Source of the DNA: Diorhabda sublineata
Taxonomy: Eukaryota; Arthropoda; Insecta; Coleoptera; Chrysomelidae
Length of the DNA: 64,000 nt
Reading direction: 5' to 3'
NCBI RefSeq assembly: GCF_026230105.1
Contig: NW_026614298.1
Coordinates: 1 to 64,000 of the forward strand
The notes beneath the pieces were generated by a model. The model had not been told where the DNA came from. It saw nothing but the letters and a program-made list of their open reading frames with translations, and did not search any database. Shown one piece after another: positions 1 through 12,010 of the stretch. Numbering within the stretch: position 1 is the first letter of the stretch; each line of letters opens with the position of its first letter. The position numbers and the translations under genes were made by a program.

Positions 1-147
1 AACATCCATTGAAGCCCATTGAGTTCAACTGTCACCATATGTTAATTGAAAATTTTCAAAGTCTATCTTCCCAATTTGAAGTCGAATTTCAACATTTCTC
101 ATATATTTGAGTGAGTTTGCATCTAACTTTGTCAGATATCATCGAAT

Positions 148-294
148 AACATCGATTGAAGTCCATTGAGGTCAACTGTCACTTTGTGTTAATTGAAAAT
201 TTTCAAAGTCTAACTTCCTAATTTGGAGTCGAATTCCAACATTTCTCATATATTTGAGTGAGTTTGCATCTAACTTTGTCAGATATCATCGAAT
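148..294 (+). repeat. Representative backbone monomer (147 bp)
   Basis: This copy shows the backbone layout used for numbering: aacatcgatt at bases 1-10, gaag at 11-14, gaggtcaact at 21-30, cactttgtg at 33-41, a 14-bp palindrome at 46-59, ctaacttccta at 63-73, gtcgaa at 81-86, catatatttgag at 100-111, ctaactttgtcag at 123-135 and gatatcatcgaat at 135-147. It contains ClaI (ATCGAT, bases 4-9), HincII (GTCAAC, 24-29) and EcoRV (GATATC, 135-140) sites that recur in most monomers. CpG dinucleotides fall at 6-7, 83-84 and 143-144. This copy has t at base 15 (gaagtcc) and a private gaattcc near base 85-91, so it is representative but not the exact consensus. Confidence 0.97.
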
Positions 295-1875
295 AACATC
301 GATTGAAGCCCGTTGAGGTCATCTGTCACTTTGTGTAAATTGAAAATTTTCAAAGTGTAACTTCCTAATTTGGAGTCGAATTTCAACATTTCTCATATAT
401 TTGAGTGAGTTTGCATCTAACTTTGTCAGATATCATCGAATAACATCGATTGAAGCCCATTGAGGTCAACTGTCACTTTGTGTTAATTGAAAATTTTCAA
501 AGACTAACTTCCTAATTTGGAGTCGAATTTCAACATTTCTCATATATTTGAGTGAGTTTGCATCTAACTTTGTCAGATATCATCGAATAACATCGATTGA
601 AGCCCATTGAGGTCAACTGTCACTTTGTGTTAATTGAAAATTTTCAAAGTCTAACTTCCTAATTTGAAGTCGAATTTCAACATTTCTCATATATTTGAGT
701 GAGTTTGCATCTAACTTTGTCAGATATCATCGAATAACATCGATTGAAGCCCATTGAGGTCAACTGTCACTTTGTGTTAATTGAAAATTTTCAAAATCTA
801 ACTTCCTAATTTGGAGTCGAATTTCAACATTTCTCATATTTTGGGTGAGTTTGCATCTAACTTTGTCAGATATCATCGAATAACATCGATTGAAGCCCAT
901 TGAGGTCAACTGTCACTTTGTGTTAATTGAAAATTTTCAAAGTCTAACTTCCTAATTTGAAGTCGAATTTCAACATTTCTCATATATTTGAGTGAGTTTG
1001 CATCTAACTTTGTCAGATATCATCGAATAACATCGATTGAAGCCCATTGAGGTCAACTGTCACTTTGTGTTAATTGAAAATTTTCAAAGTCTAACTTCCT
1101 AATTTGGAGTCGAATTTCAACATTTCTCATATATTGGAGTGAGTTTGCATCTAACTTTGTCAGATATCATCGAATAACATCGATTGAAGCCCATTGAGGT
1201 CAACTGTCACTTTGTGTTAATTGAAAATTTTCAAAGTCTAACTTCCTAATTTGAAGTCGAATTTCAACATTTCTCATATATTTGAGTGAGTTTGCATCTA
1301 ACATTGTCAGATATCATCGAATAACATCGATTGAAGCCCATTGAGGTCAACTGTCACTTTGTGTTAATTGAAAATTTTCAAAGTCTAACTTCCTAATTTG
1401 GAGTCGAATTCCAACATTTCTCATATATTTGAGTGAGTTTGCATCTAACTTTGTCAGATATCATCGAATAACATCGATTGAAGCCCGTTGAGGTCATCTG
1501 TCACTTTGTATAAATTGAAAATTTTCAAAGTGTAACTTCCTAATTTGGAGTCGAATTTCAACATTTCTCATATATTTGAGTGAGTTTGCATCTAACTTTG
1601 TCAGATATCATCGAATAACATCGATTGAAGCCCATTGAGGTCAACTGTCACTTTGTGTTAATTGAAAATTTTCAAAGTCTAACTTCCTAATTTGGAGTCG
1701 AATTTCAATATTTCTCATATATTTGAGTGAGTTTGCATCTAACTTTGTCAGATATCATCGAATAACATCGATTGAAGCCCGTTGAGGTCAACTGTCACTT
1801 TGTGTTAATTGAAAATTTTCAAAGTCTAACTTCCTAATTTGAAGTCGAATTTCAACATTTCTCATATATTTGAGT
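163..1875 (+). repeat. 8-monomer echo, spacing 1175 bp
   Basis: Two adjacent private marks, gaattccaac at 231 and gaggtcatctg at about 316, followed by taaattg and aaagtg, recur at 1406 and 1491 with the same spacing. The distance, 1175 bp, is eight monomers minus one base, the minus one coming from the shortened catattttgggtgag copy near 837. Clear identity covers about 163-520 against 1338-1695, with a few mismatches (for example gtgtaaatt against gtataaatt). Apart from unit 1-147, monomers up to 2340 are C-free. The duplication looks older than the blocks in the middle of the window because private mutations have accumulated. Confidence 0.8.
193..206. repeat. 14-bp perfect palindrome in each monomer (representative)
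   Basis: TTGAAAATTTTCAA equals its own reverse complement and lies at monomer bases 46-59. It is kept in nearly every copy, in both the backbone and C-block families, although the sequence on either side varies. Damaged copies are rare: 3278-3290 (gataatttt), 5196 (one a lost), 8286 (ttttccaag), 8423 and 31036 (ttaaaaa), 15184 and 17972 (tttttaaag), 20610 (gagaattt) and 59517 (aattatcaa). Short dyads are common in centromere satellites lacking a CENP-B box and could extrude as cruciforms or bind a dimeric protein. That role is an inference; conservation by homogenisation alone is also possible. Confidence 0.9.
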
Positions 1876-2351
1876 GAGTTTGCATGTAACTTTGTCAGAT
1901 ATCATCGAATAACATCGATTGAATCCCATTGAGGTCAACTGTCACTTTGTGTTAATTGAAAATTTTCAAAGTCTAACTTCCTAATTTGGAGTCGAATTTC
2001 AACATTTCTCATATATTTGAGTGTGTTTGCATCTAACTTTGTCAGATATCATCGAATAACATCGATTGAAGCCCATTGAGGTCAACTGTCACTTTGTGTT
2101 AATTGAAAATTTTCAAAGTCTAACTTCCTAATTTGGAGTCGAATTTCAACATTTTTCATATATTTGAGTGAGTTTGCATCTAACTTTGTCAGATATCATC
2201 GAATAACATCGATTGAAGCCCATTGAGGTCAACTGTCACTTTGTGTTAATTGAAAATTTTCAAAGTCTAACTTCCTAATTTGAAGTCGAATTTCAACATT
2301 TCTCATATATTTGAGTGAGTTTGCATCTAACTTTGTCAGATATGATCGAAT

Positions 2352-2498
2352 AACATCCATTGAAGCCCATTGAGTTCAACTGTCACCATGTGTTAATTGA
2401 AAATTTTCAAAGTCTATCTTCCCAATTTGAAGTCGAATTTCAACATTTCTCATATATTTGAGTGAGTTTGCATCTAACTTTGTTAGATATCATCGAAT
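2352..2498 (+). repeat. C-block monomer family (representative)
   Basis: This copy defines the most divergent family. Against the backbone it has c7 (aacatcc), t24 (gagttcaac), c36-a37 (caccatgtg), t66 and c72 (ctatcttccca), together with gaag at 78-81. The preceding monomer ends in tgatcg or taatcg instead of tcatcg (base 140), so the linked block spans about 80 bp from base 140 of one unit to base 72 of the next. The changes remove ClaI, HincII and one CpG from the monomer, and EcoRV from its upstream neighbour. Copies are scattered from about 2.35 to 56.5 kb, plus one at 1-147 (there catatg). None is seen between 148 and 2340 or after about 56.5 kb. Confidence 0.95.
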
Positions 2499-4130
2499 AA
2501 CATCGATTGAAGCCCGTTGAGGTCAACTGTCACTTTGTGTTAATTGAAAATTTTCAAAGTCTAACTTCCTAATTTGAAGTCGAATTTCAACATTTCTCAT
2601 ATATTTGAGTGAGTTTGCATCTAACTTTGTCAGATATCATCGAATAACATCGATTGAAGCCCGTTGAGGTCAACTGTCACTTTGTGTTAATTGAAAATTT
2701 TCAAAGTCTAACTTCCTAATTTGGAGTCGAATTTCAACATTTCTCATATATTTGAGTGAGTTTGCATCTAACTTTGTCAGATATCATCGAATAACATCGA
2801 TTGAAGCCCATTGAGGTCAACTGTCACTTTGTGTTAATTGAAAATTTTCAAAGTCTAACTTCCTAATTTGAAGTCGAATTTCAACATTTCTCATATATTT
2901 GTGTGAGTTTGCATCTAACTTTGTCAGATATGATCGAATAACATCCATTGAAGCCCATTGAGTTCAACTGTCACCATGTGTTAATTGAAAATTTTCAAAG
3001 TCTATCTTCCCAATTTGAAGTCGAATTTCAACATTTCTCATATATTTGAGTGAGTTTGCATCCAACTTTGTTAGATATCATCGAATAACATCGATTGAAG
3101 CCCGTTGAGGTCAACTGTCACTTTGTGTTAATTGAAAATTTTCAAAGTCTAACTTCCTAATTTGAAGTCGAATTTCAACATTTCTCATATATTTGAGTGA
3201 GTTTGCATCTAACTTTGTCAGATATCATCGAATAACATCGATTGAAGCCCGTTGAGGTCAACTGTCACTTTGTGTTAATTGATAATTTTCAAAGTCTAAC
3301 TTCCTAATTTGAAGTCGAATTTCAACATTTCTCATATATTTGAGTGAGTTTGCATCTAACTTTGTCAGATATCATCGAATAACATCGATTGAAGCCCGTT
3401 GAGGTCAACTGTCACTTTGTGTTAATTGAAAATTTTCAAAGTCTAACTTCCTAATTTGGAGTCGAATTTCAACATTTCTCATATATTTGAGTGAGTTTGC
3501 ATCTAACTTTGTCAGATATCATCGAATAACATCGATTGAAGACCGTTGAGGTCAACTGTCACTTTGTGTTAATTGAAAATTTTCAAAGTCTAACTTCCTA
3601 ATTTGAAGTCGAATTTCAACATTTCTCATATATTTGAGTGAGTTTGCATCTAACTTTGTCAGATATCATCGAATAACATCGATTGAAGCCCGTTGAGGTC
3701 AACTGTCACTTTGTGTTAATTGAAAATTTTCAAAGTCTAACTTCCTAATTTGGAGTCGAATTTCAACATTTCTCATATATTTGAGTGAGTTTGCATCTAA
3801 CTTTGTCAGATATCATCGAATAACATCGATTGAAGACCGTTGAGGTCAACTGTCACTTTGTGTTAATTGAAAATTTTCAAAGTCTAACTTCCTAATTTGG
3901 AGTCGAATTTCAACATTTTTCATATATTTGAGTGAGTTTGCATCTAACTTTGTCAGATATCATCGAATAACATCGATTGAAGCCCATTGAGGTCAACTGT
4001 CACTTTGTGTTAATTGAAAATTTTCAAAGTCTAACTTCCTAATTTGAAGTCGAATTTCAACATTTCTCATATATTTGAGTGAGTTTGCATCTAACTTTGT
4101 CAGATATGATCGAATAACATCCATTGAAGC
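2352..4130 (+). repeat. C-block 4-mer HOR (588 bp) and derivatives
   Basis: C-block monomers start at 2352 and 2940, exactly four units apart, each followed by a gttag mark and a cgttgagg/gaag monomer. From 3400 the pattern changes to alternating cgttgagg/ggag and gaagaccgttg monomers, returning to a C-type start at about 4116. That last copy has c7 and t24 but then cactttgtg and ctaacttcc, so it is a hybrid of the C and backbone families. Confidence 0.78.
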
Positions 4131-5990
4131 CCATTGAGTTCAACTGTCACTTTGTGTTAATTGAAAATTTTCAAAGTCTAACTTCCTAATTTGGAGTCGA
4201 ATTAAACATTTCTCATATATTTGAGTGAGTTTGCATCTAACTTTATCAGATATGATATCATCGAATAAAATCGATTGAAGCCCATTGAGGTCAACTGTCA
4301 CTTTGTGTTAATTGAAAATTTTCGAAGTCTAACTTCCTAATTTGAAGTCGAATTTCAACATTTCTCATATATTTGAGTGAGTTTGCATCTAACTTTGTCA
4401 GATATCATCGAATAACATCGATTGAAGACCGTTGAGGTCAACTGTCACTTTGTGTTAATTGAAAATTTTCAAAGTCTAACTTCCTAATTTGAAGTCGAAT
4501 TTCAACATTTCTCATATATTTGAGTGAGTTTGCATCTAACTTTGTCAGATATCATCGAATAACATCGATTGAAGCCCATTGACGTCAACTGTCACTTTGT
4601 GTTAATTGAAAATTTTCAAAGTCTAACTTCCTAATTTGAAGTCGAATTTCAACATTTCTCATATATTTGAGTGTGTTTGCATCTAACTTTGTCAGATATC
4701 GTCGAATAACATCGATTGAAGCCCATTGAGGTCAACTGTCACTTTGTGTTAATTGAAAATTTTCAAAGTCTAACTTCCTAATTTGGAGTCGAATTAAACA
4801 TTTCTCATATATTTGAGTGAGTTTGCATCTAACTTTATCAGATATCATCGAATAAAATCGATTGAAGCCCATTGAGGTCAACTGTCACTTTGTGTTAATT
4901 GAAAATTTTCGAAGTCTAACTTCCTAATTTGAAGTCGAATTTCAACATTTCTCATATATTTGAGTGAGTTTGCATCTAACTTTGTCAGATATCATCGAAT
5001 AACATCGATTGAAGCCCATTGAGGTCAACTGTCACTTTGTGTTAATTGAAAATTTTCAAAGTCTAACTTCCTAATTTGAAGTCGAATTTCTACATTTCTC
5101 ATATATTTGAGTGAGTTTGCATCTAACTTTGTCAGATATCATCGAATAACATCGATTGAAGCCCATTGAGGTCAACTGTCACTTTGTGTTAATTGAAATT
5201 TTCAAAGTCTAACTTCCTAATTTGGAGTCGAATTTCAATATTTCTCATATATTTGAGTGAGTTTGCATCTAACTTTGTCAGATATCATCGAATAACATCG
5301 ATTGAAGCCGTTGAGGTCAACTGTCACTTTGTGTTAATTGAAAATTTTCAAATCTAACTTCCTAATTTGAAGTCGAATTTCAACATTTCTCATATATTTG
5401 AGTGAGTTTGCATCTAACTTTGTCAGATATAATCGAATAACATCCATTGAAGCCCATTGAGTTCAACTGTCACCATGTGTTAATTGAAAATTTTCAAAGT
5501 CTATCTTCCCAATTTGAAGTCGAATTTCAACATTTCTCATATATTTGAGTGAGTTTGCATCTAACTTTGTTAGATATCATCGAATAACATCGATTGAAGC
5601 CCGTTGACGTCAACTGTCACTTTGTGTTAATTGAAAATTTTCAAAGTCTAACTTCCTAATTTGGAGTCGAATTTCAACATTTCTCATATATTTGAGTGAG
5701 TTTGCATCTAACTTTGTCAGATATAATCGAATAACATCCATTGAAGCCCATTGAGTTCAACTGTCACCATGTGTTAATTGAAAATTTTCAAAGTCTATCT
5801 TCCCAATTTGAAGTCGAATTTCAACATTTCTCATATATTTGAGTGAGTTGCATCTAACTTTGTCAGATATCATCGAATAACATCGATTGAAGTCCATTGA
5901 GGTCAACTGTCACTTTGTGTTAATTGAAAATTTTCAAAGTCTAACTTCCTAATTTGGAGTCGAATTTCAACATTTCTCATATATTTGAGT
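4131..5990 (+). repeat. Irregular block with ttaaac, aaatct and C-type monomers
   Basis: No clean HOR is visible here. It holds two ttaaac/tatcag monomers (about 4204 and 4795), the first with a five-base insertion, ttcgaag variants at 4321 and 4910, a gaaattttc one-base deletion at 5196, a shortened gaagccgttg at 5306 and an aaatct unit at 5350. Marker order resembles 12.06-13.5 kb (gacgtc, ttaaac, ttcaat, aaatct, C-type), suggesting a common ancestral segment about 7.5 kb apart; indels and swaps make the match partial. Confidence 0.7.
4250..4262 (+). other. Five-base insertion in a ttaaac monomer
   Basis: The unit reads tatgatatcatcg where other copies read tatcatcg, a gain of five bases that partly duplicates atat/gatat next to the EcoRV position. 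I saw no other copy with it. It looks like local replication slippage and is a usable private marker. Confidence 0.85.
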
Positions 5991-8948
5991 GAGTTTGCAT
6001 CTAACTTCGTCACATATCATCGAATAACATCGATTGAAGCCCATTGAGGTCAACTGTCACTTTGTGTTAATTGAAAATTTTCAAAGTCTAACTTCCTAAT
6101 TTGGAGTCGAATTTCAAAATTTCTCATATATTTGAGTGAGTTTGCATCTAACTTTGTCAGATATCATCGAATAACATCGATTGAAGCCCATTGAGGTCAA
6201 CTGTCACCATGTGTTAATTGAAAATTTTCAAAGTCTATCTTCCCAATTTGAAGTCGAATTTCAACATTTCTCATATATTTGAGTGAGTTTGCATCTAACT
6301 TTGTCAGATATCATCGAATAACATCGATTGAAGCCCGTTGAGGTCAACTGTCACTTTGTGTTAATTGAAAATTTTCAAAGTCTAACTTCCTAATTTGGAG
6401 TCGAATTTCAACATTTCTCATATATTTGAGTGAGTTTGCATCTAACTTTGTCAGATATCATCGAATAACATCGATTGAAGCCCATTGAGGTCAACTGTCA
6501 CTTTGTGTTAATTGAAAATTTTCAAAGTCTAACTTCCTAATTTGGAGTCGAATTTCAATATTTCTCATATATTTGAGTGAGTTTGCATCTAACTTTGTCA
6601 GATATCATCGAATAACATCGATTGAAGCCCGTTGAGGTCAACTGTCACTTTGTGTTAATTGAAAATTTTCAAAGTCTAACTTCCTAATTTGAAGTCGAAT
6701 TTCAACATTTCTCATATATTTGATTGAGTTTGCATATAACTTTGTCAGATATCATCGAATAACATCGATTGAAGCCCATTGAGTTCAACTGTCACCATGT
6801 GTTAATTGAAAATTTTCAAAGTCTATCTTCCCAATTTGAAGTCGAATTTCAACATTTCTCATATATTTGAGTGAGTTTGCATCTAACTTTGTTAGATATC
6901 ATCGAATAACATCGATTGAAGCCCGTTGAGGTCAACTGTCACTTTGTGTTAATTGAAAATTTTCAAAGTCTAACTTCCTAATTTGGAGTCGAATTTCAAC
7001 ATTTCTCATATATTTGAGTGAGTTTGCATCTAACTTTGTCAGATATCATCGAATAACATCGATTGAAGCCCGTTGACGTCAACTGTCACTTTGTGTTAAT
7101 TGAAAATTTTCAAAGTCTAACTTCCTAATTTGAAGTCGAATTTCAACATTTCTCATATATTTGAGTGAGTTTGCATCTAACTTTGTCAGATATGATCGAA
7201 TAACATCCATTGAAGCCCATTGAGTTCAACTGTCACCATGTGTTAATTGAAAATTTTCAAAGTCTATCTTCCCAATTTGAAGTCGAATTTCAACATTTCT
7301 CATATATTTGAGTGAGTTTGCATCTAACTTTGTTAGATATCATCGAATAACATCGATTGAAGCCCGTTGAGGTCAACTGTCACTTTGTGTTAATTGAAAA
7401 TTTTCAAAGTCTAACTTCCTAATTTGGAGTCGAATTTCAATATTTCTCATATATTTGAGTGAGTTTGCATCTAACTTTGTCAGATATCATCGAATAACAT
7501 CGATTGAAGCCCGTTGACGTCAACTGTCACTTTGTGTTAATTGAAAATTTTCAAAGTCTAACTTCCTAATTTGAAGTCGAATTTCAACATTTCTCATATA
7601 TTTGAGTGAGTTTGCATCTAACTTTGTCAGATATGATCGAATAACATCCATTGAAGCCCATTGAGTTCAACTGTCACCATGTGTTAATTGAAAATTTTCA
7701 AAGTCTATCTTCCCAATTTGAAGTCGAATTTCAACATTTCTCATATATTTGAGTGAGTTTGCATCTAACTTTGTTAGATATCATCGAATAACATCGATTG
7801 AAGCCCGTTGAGGTCAACTGTCACTTTGTGTTAATTGAAAATTTTCAAAGTCTAACTTCCTAATTTGGAGTCGAATTTCAACATTTCTCATATATTTGAG
7901 TGAGTTTGCATCTAACTTTGTCAGATATCATCGAATAACATCGATTGAAGCCCATTGACGTCAACTGTCACTTTGTGTTAATTGAAAATTTTCAAAGTCT
8001 AACTTCCTAATTTGAAGTCGAATTTCAACATTTCTCATATATTTGAGTGAGTTTGCATCTAACTTCGTCACATATCATCGAATAACATCGATTGAAGCCC
8101 ATTGAGGTCAACTGTCACTTTGTGTTAATTGAAAATTTTCAAAGTCTAACTTCCTAATTTGGAGTCGAATTTCAAAATTTCTCATATATTTGAGTGAGTT
8201 TGCATCTAACTTTGTCAGATATCATCGAATAACATCGATTGAAGCCCATTGAGGTCAACTGTCACCATGTGTTAATTGAAAATTTTCCAAGTCTATCTTC
8301 CCAATTTGAAGTCGAATTTCAACATTTCTCATATATTTGAGTGAGTTGCATCTAACTTTGTCAGATATCATCGAATAACATCGATTGAAGCCCGTTGAGG
8401 TCAACTGTCACTTTGTGTTAATTAAAAATTTTCAAAGTCTAACTTCCTAATTTGGAGTCGAATTTCAACATTTCTCATATATTTGAGTGAGTTTGCATCT
8501 AACTTTGTCAGATATCATCGAATAACATCGATTGAAGCCCATTGAGGTCAACTGTCACTTTGTGTTAATTGAAAATTTTCAAAGTCTAACTTCCTAATTT
8601 GGAGTCGAATTTCAATATTTCTCATATATTTGAGTGAGTTTGCATCTAACTTTGTCAGATATCATCGAATAACATCGATTGAAGCCCGTTGAGGTCAACT
8701 GTCACTTTGTGTTAATTGAAAATTTTCAAAGTCTAACTTCCTAATTTGAAGTCGAATTTCAACATTTCTCATATATTTGAGTGAGTTTGCATCTAACTTT
8801 GTCAGATATGATCGAATAACATCCATTGAAGCCCATTGAGTTCAACTGTCACCATGTGTTAATTGAAAATTTTCAAAGTCTATCTTCCCAATTTGAAGTC
8901 GAATTTCAACATTTCTCATATATTTGAGTGAGTTTGCATCTAACTTTG
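5990..8948 (+). repeat. 14-monomer echo, spacing 2058 bp
   Basis: The rare cttcgtcacatatc mark occurs at about 6005 and 8063, followed in both by a ttcaaaatttctc monomer (6113 and 8171) and a ttcaatattt monomer (6554 and 8611). The spacing is 2058 bp, exactly 14 monomers, reduced by one after the right copy loses a base in gagttgc (8344). Homology covers about 5990-6890 against 8048-8948. The right copy carries private changes, ttttccaag at 8284 and attaaaaat at 8422. The 2-kb interval between contains trimer repeats. Confidence 0.82.
6771..8050 (+). repeat. Trimer HOR, 441 bp, about three copies
   Basis: The order C-block/gttag, then cgttgagg/ggag, then a gacgtc/gaag monomer, repeats with tgatcg boundary marks at 7194 and 7635 (441 bp, three units). 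The first C monomer (about 6759) has the ordinary aacatcg start, so it is a hybrid; the last copy has cattgacgtc instead of cgttgacgtc and runs into the cttcgtcac unit. One copy has ttcaatattt at 7437 where the others have ttcaacattt. Confidence 0.82.
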
Positions 8949-8959
8949 TCAGATATCAT

Positions 8960-10120
8960 CGAATAACATCGATTGAAGCCCATTGACGTCAACTGTCACT
9001 TTGTGTTAATTGAAAATTTTCAAAGTCTAACTTCCTAATTTGAAGTCGAATTTCAACATTTCTCATATATTTGAGTGTGTTTGCATCTAACTTCGTCAGA
9101 TATCATCGAATAACATCGATTGAAGCCCATTGAGTTCAACTGTCACCATGTGTTAATTGAAAATTTTCAAAGTCTATCTTCCCAATTTGAAGTCGAATTT
9201 CAACATTTCTCATATATTTGAGTGAGTTTGCATCTAACTTTGTTAGATATCATCGAATAACATCGATTGAAGCCCGTTGAGGTCAACTGTCACTTTGTGT
9301 TAATTGAAAATTTTCAAAGTCTAACTTCCTAATTTGAAGTCGAATTTCAACATTTCTCATATATTTGAGTGAGTTTGCATCTAACTTTGTCAGATATGAT
9401 CGAATAACATCCATTGAAGCCCATTGAGTTCAACTGTCACCATGTGTTAATTGAAAATTTTCAAAGTCTATCTTCCCAATTTGAAGTCGAATTTCAACAT
9501 TTCTCATATATTTGAGTGAGTTTGCATCTAACTTTGTTAGATATCATCGAATAACATCGATTGAAGCCCGTTGAGGTCAACTGTCACTTTGTGTTAATTG
9601 AAAATTTTCAAAGTCAAACTTCCTAATTTGGAGTCGAATTTCAACATTTCTCATATATTTGAGTGAGTTTGCATCTAACTTTGTCAGATATCATCGAATA
9701 ACATCGATTGAAGCCCATTGACGTCAACTGTCACTTTGTGTTAATTGAAAATTTTCAAAGTCTAACTTCCTAATTTGAAGTCGAATTTCAACATTTCTCA
9801 TATATTTGAGTGTGTTTGCATCTAACTTCGTCAGATATCATCGAATAACATCGATTGAAGCCCATTGAGTTCAACTGTCACCATGTGTTAATTGAAAATT
9901 TTCAAAGTCTATCTTCCCAATTTGAAGTCGAATTTCAACATTTCTCATATATTTGAGTGAGTTTGCATCTAACTTTGTTAGATATCATCGAATAACATCG
10001 ATTGAAGCCCGTTGAGGTCAACTGTCACTTTGTGTTAATTGAAAATTTTCAAAGTCTAACTTCCTAATTTGAAGTCGAATTTCAACATTTCTCATATATT
10101 TGAGTGAGTTTGCATCTAAC
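8960..10120 (+). repeat. 5-mer HOR, 735 bp, about 1.6 copies
   Basis: A cattgacgtc / gtgtg / cttcgtcag monomer is followed by a hybrid C monomer (aacatcg start, but gagttc, caccatg and tatcttccca), a cgttgagg/gaag unit, a true C monomer with gttag, and a cgttgagg/ggag unit. The cttcgtcag mark recurs at 9091 and 9826, 735 bp apart. The second copy ends near 10120, where monomers with gttag and cgttgagg follow. Confidence 0.82.
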
Positions 10121-10129
10121 TTTGTTAGA

Positions 10130-12010
10130 TATCATCGAATAACATCGATTGAAGCCCGTTGAGGTCAACTGTCACTTTGTGTTAATTGAAAATTTTCAAA
10201 GTCTAACTTCCTAATTTGAAGTCGAATTTCAACATTTCTCATATATTTGAGTGAGTTTGCATCTAACTTTGTCAGATATCATCGAATAACATCGATTGAA
10301 GCCCGTTGAGGTCAACTGTCACTTTGTGTTAATTGAAAATTTTCAAAGTCTAACTTCCTAATTTGAAGTCGAATTTCAACATTTCTCATATATTTGAGTG
10401 AGTTTGCATCTAACTTTGTCAGATATGATCGAATAACATCCATTGAAGCCCATTGAGTTCAACTGTCACCATGTGTTAATTGAAAATTTTCAAAGTCTAT
10501 CTTCCCAATTTGAAGTCGAATTTCAACATTTCTCATATATTTGAGTGAGTTTGCATCTAACTTTGTTAGATATCATCGAATAACATCGATTGAAGCCCGT
10601 TGAGGTCAACTGTCACTTTGTGTTAATTGAAAATTTTCAAAGTCTAACTTCCTAATTTGAAGTCGAATTTCAACATTTCTCATATATTCGAGTGAGTTTG
10701 CATCTAACTTTCTCAGATATCATCGAATAACATCGATTGAAGCCCGTTGAGGTCAACTGTCACTTTGTGTTAATTGAAAATTTTCAAAGTCTAACTTCCT
10801 AATTTGAAGTCGAATTTCAACATTTCTCATATATTTGAGTGAGTTTGCATCTAACTTTGTCAGATATCATCGAATAACATCGATTGAAGCCCGTTGAGGT
10901 CAACTGTCACTTTGTGTTAATTGAAAATTTTCAAAGTCTAACTTCCTAATTTGGAGTCGAATTTCAACATTTCTCATATATTTGAGTGAGTTTGCATCTA
11001 ACTTTGTCAGATATCATCGAATAACATCGATTGAAGACCGTTGAGGTCAACTGTCACTTTGTGTTAATTGAAAATTTTCAAAGTCTAACTTCCTAATTTG
11101 AAGTCGAATTTCAACATTTCTCATATATTTGAGTGAGTTTGCATCTAACTTTGTTAGATATCATCGAATAACATCGATTGAAGCCAGTTGAGGTCAACTG
11201 TCACTTTGTGTTAATTGAAAATTTTCAAAGTCTAACTTCCTAATTTGAAGTCGAATTTCAACATTTCTCATATATTTGAGTGAGTTTGCATCTAACTTTG
11301 TCAGATATCATCGAATAACATCGATTGAAGCCCGTTGAGGTCAACTGTCACTTTGTGTTAATTGAAAATTTTCAAAGTCTAACTTCCTAATTTGAAGTCG
11401 AATTTCAACATTTCTCATATATTTGAGTGAGTTTGCATCTAACTTTGTCAGATATGATCGAATAACATCCATTGAAGCCCATTGAGTTCAACTGTCACCA
11501 TGTGTTAATTGAAAATTTTCAAAGTCTATCTTCCCAATTTGAAGTCGAATTTCAACATTTCTCATATATTTGAGTGAGTTTGCATCTAACTTTGTTAGAT
11601 ATCATCGAATAACATCGATTGAAGCCCGTTGAGGTCAACTGTCACTTTGTGTTAATTGAAAATTTTCAAAGTCTAACTTCCTAATTTGAAGTCGAATTTC
11701 AACATTTCTCATATATTCGAGTGAGTTTGCATCTAACTTTGTCAGATATCATCGAATAACATCGATTGAAGCCCGTTGAGGTCAACTGTCACTTTGTGTT
11801 AATTGAAAATTTTCAAAGTCTAACTTCCTAATTTGGAGTCGAATTTCAACATTTCTCATATATTTGAGTGAGTTTGCATCTAACTTTGTCAGATATCATC
11901 GAATAACATCGATTGAAGACCGTTGAGGTCAACTGTCACTTTGTGTTAATTGAAAATTTTCAAAGTCTAACTTCCTAATTTGAAGTCGAATTTCAACATT
12001 TCTCATATAT
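10130..12010 (+). repeat. 7-mer HOR, 1029 bp, about two copies
   Basis: The private mark atattcgag occurs at 10689 and 11718, exactly 1029 bp (seven units) apart. Member order is cgttgagg/gaag, the same with tgatcg, C-block with gttag, cgttgagg/gaag with ttcgag, cgttgagg units with gaag/ggag, and gaagaccgttg. The copies differ by ctttctcag (about 10710) and ccagttgagg (about 11186). The related 7-mer at 18.4-20.3 kb uses a similar member order with a gacgtc monomer added. Confidence 0.83.

Noticed and set aside
20..30. W-box-like TTGACC on the minus strand of gaggtcaac monomers
   Set aside because: A six-base match repeated by the satellite period is not evidence of regulation.
100..110. TATA-like catatattt as a promoter in each monomer
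   Set aside because: It occurs in nearly every AT-rich monomer, with no adjacent start site or gene; composition explains it. Satellite transcription is possible but not shown by sequence.
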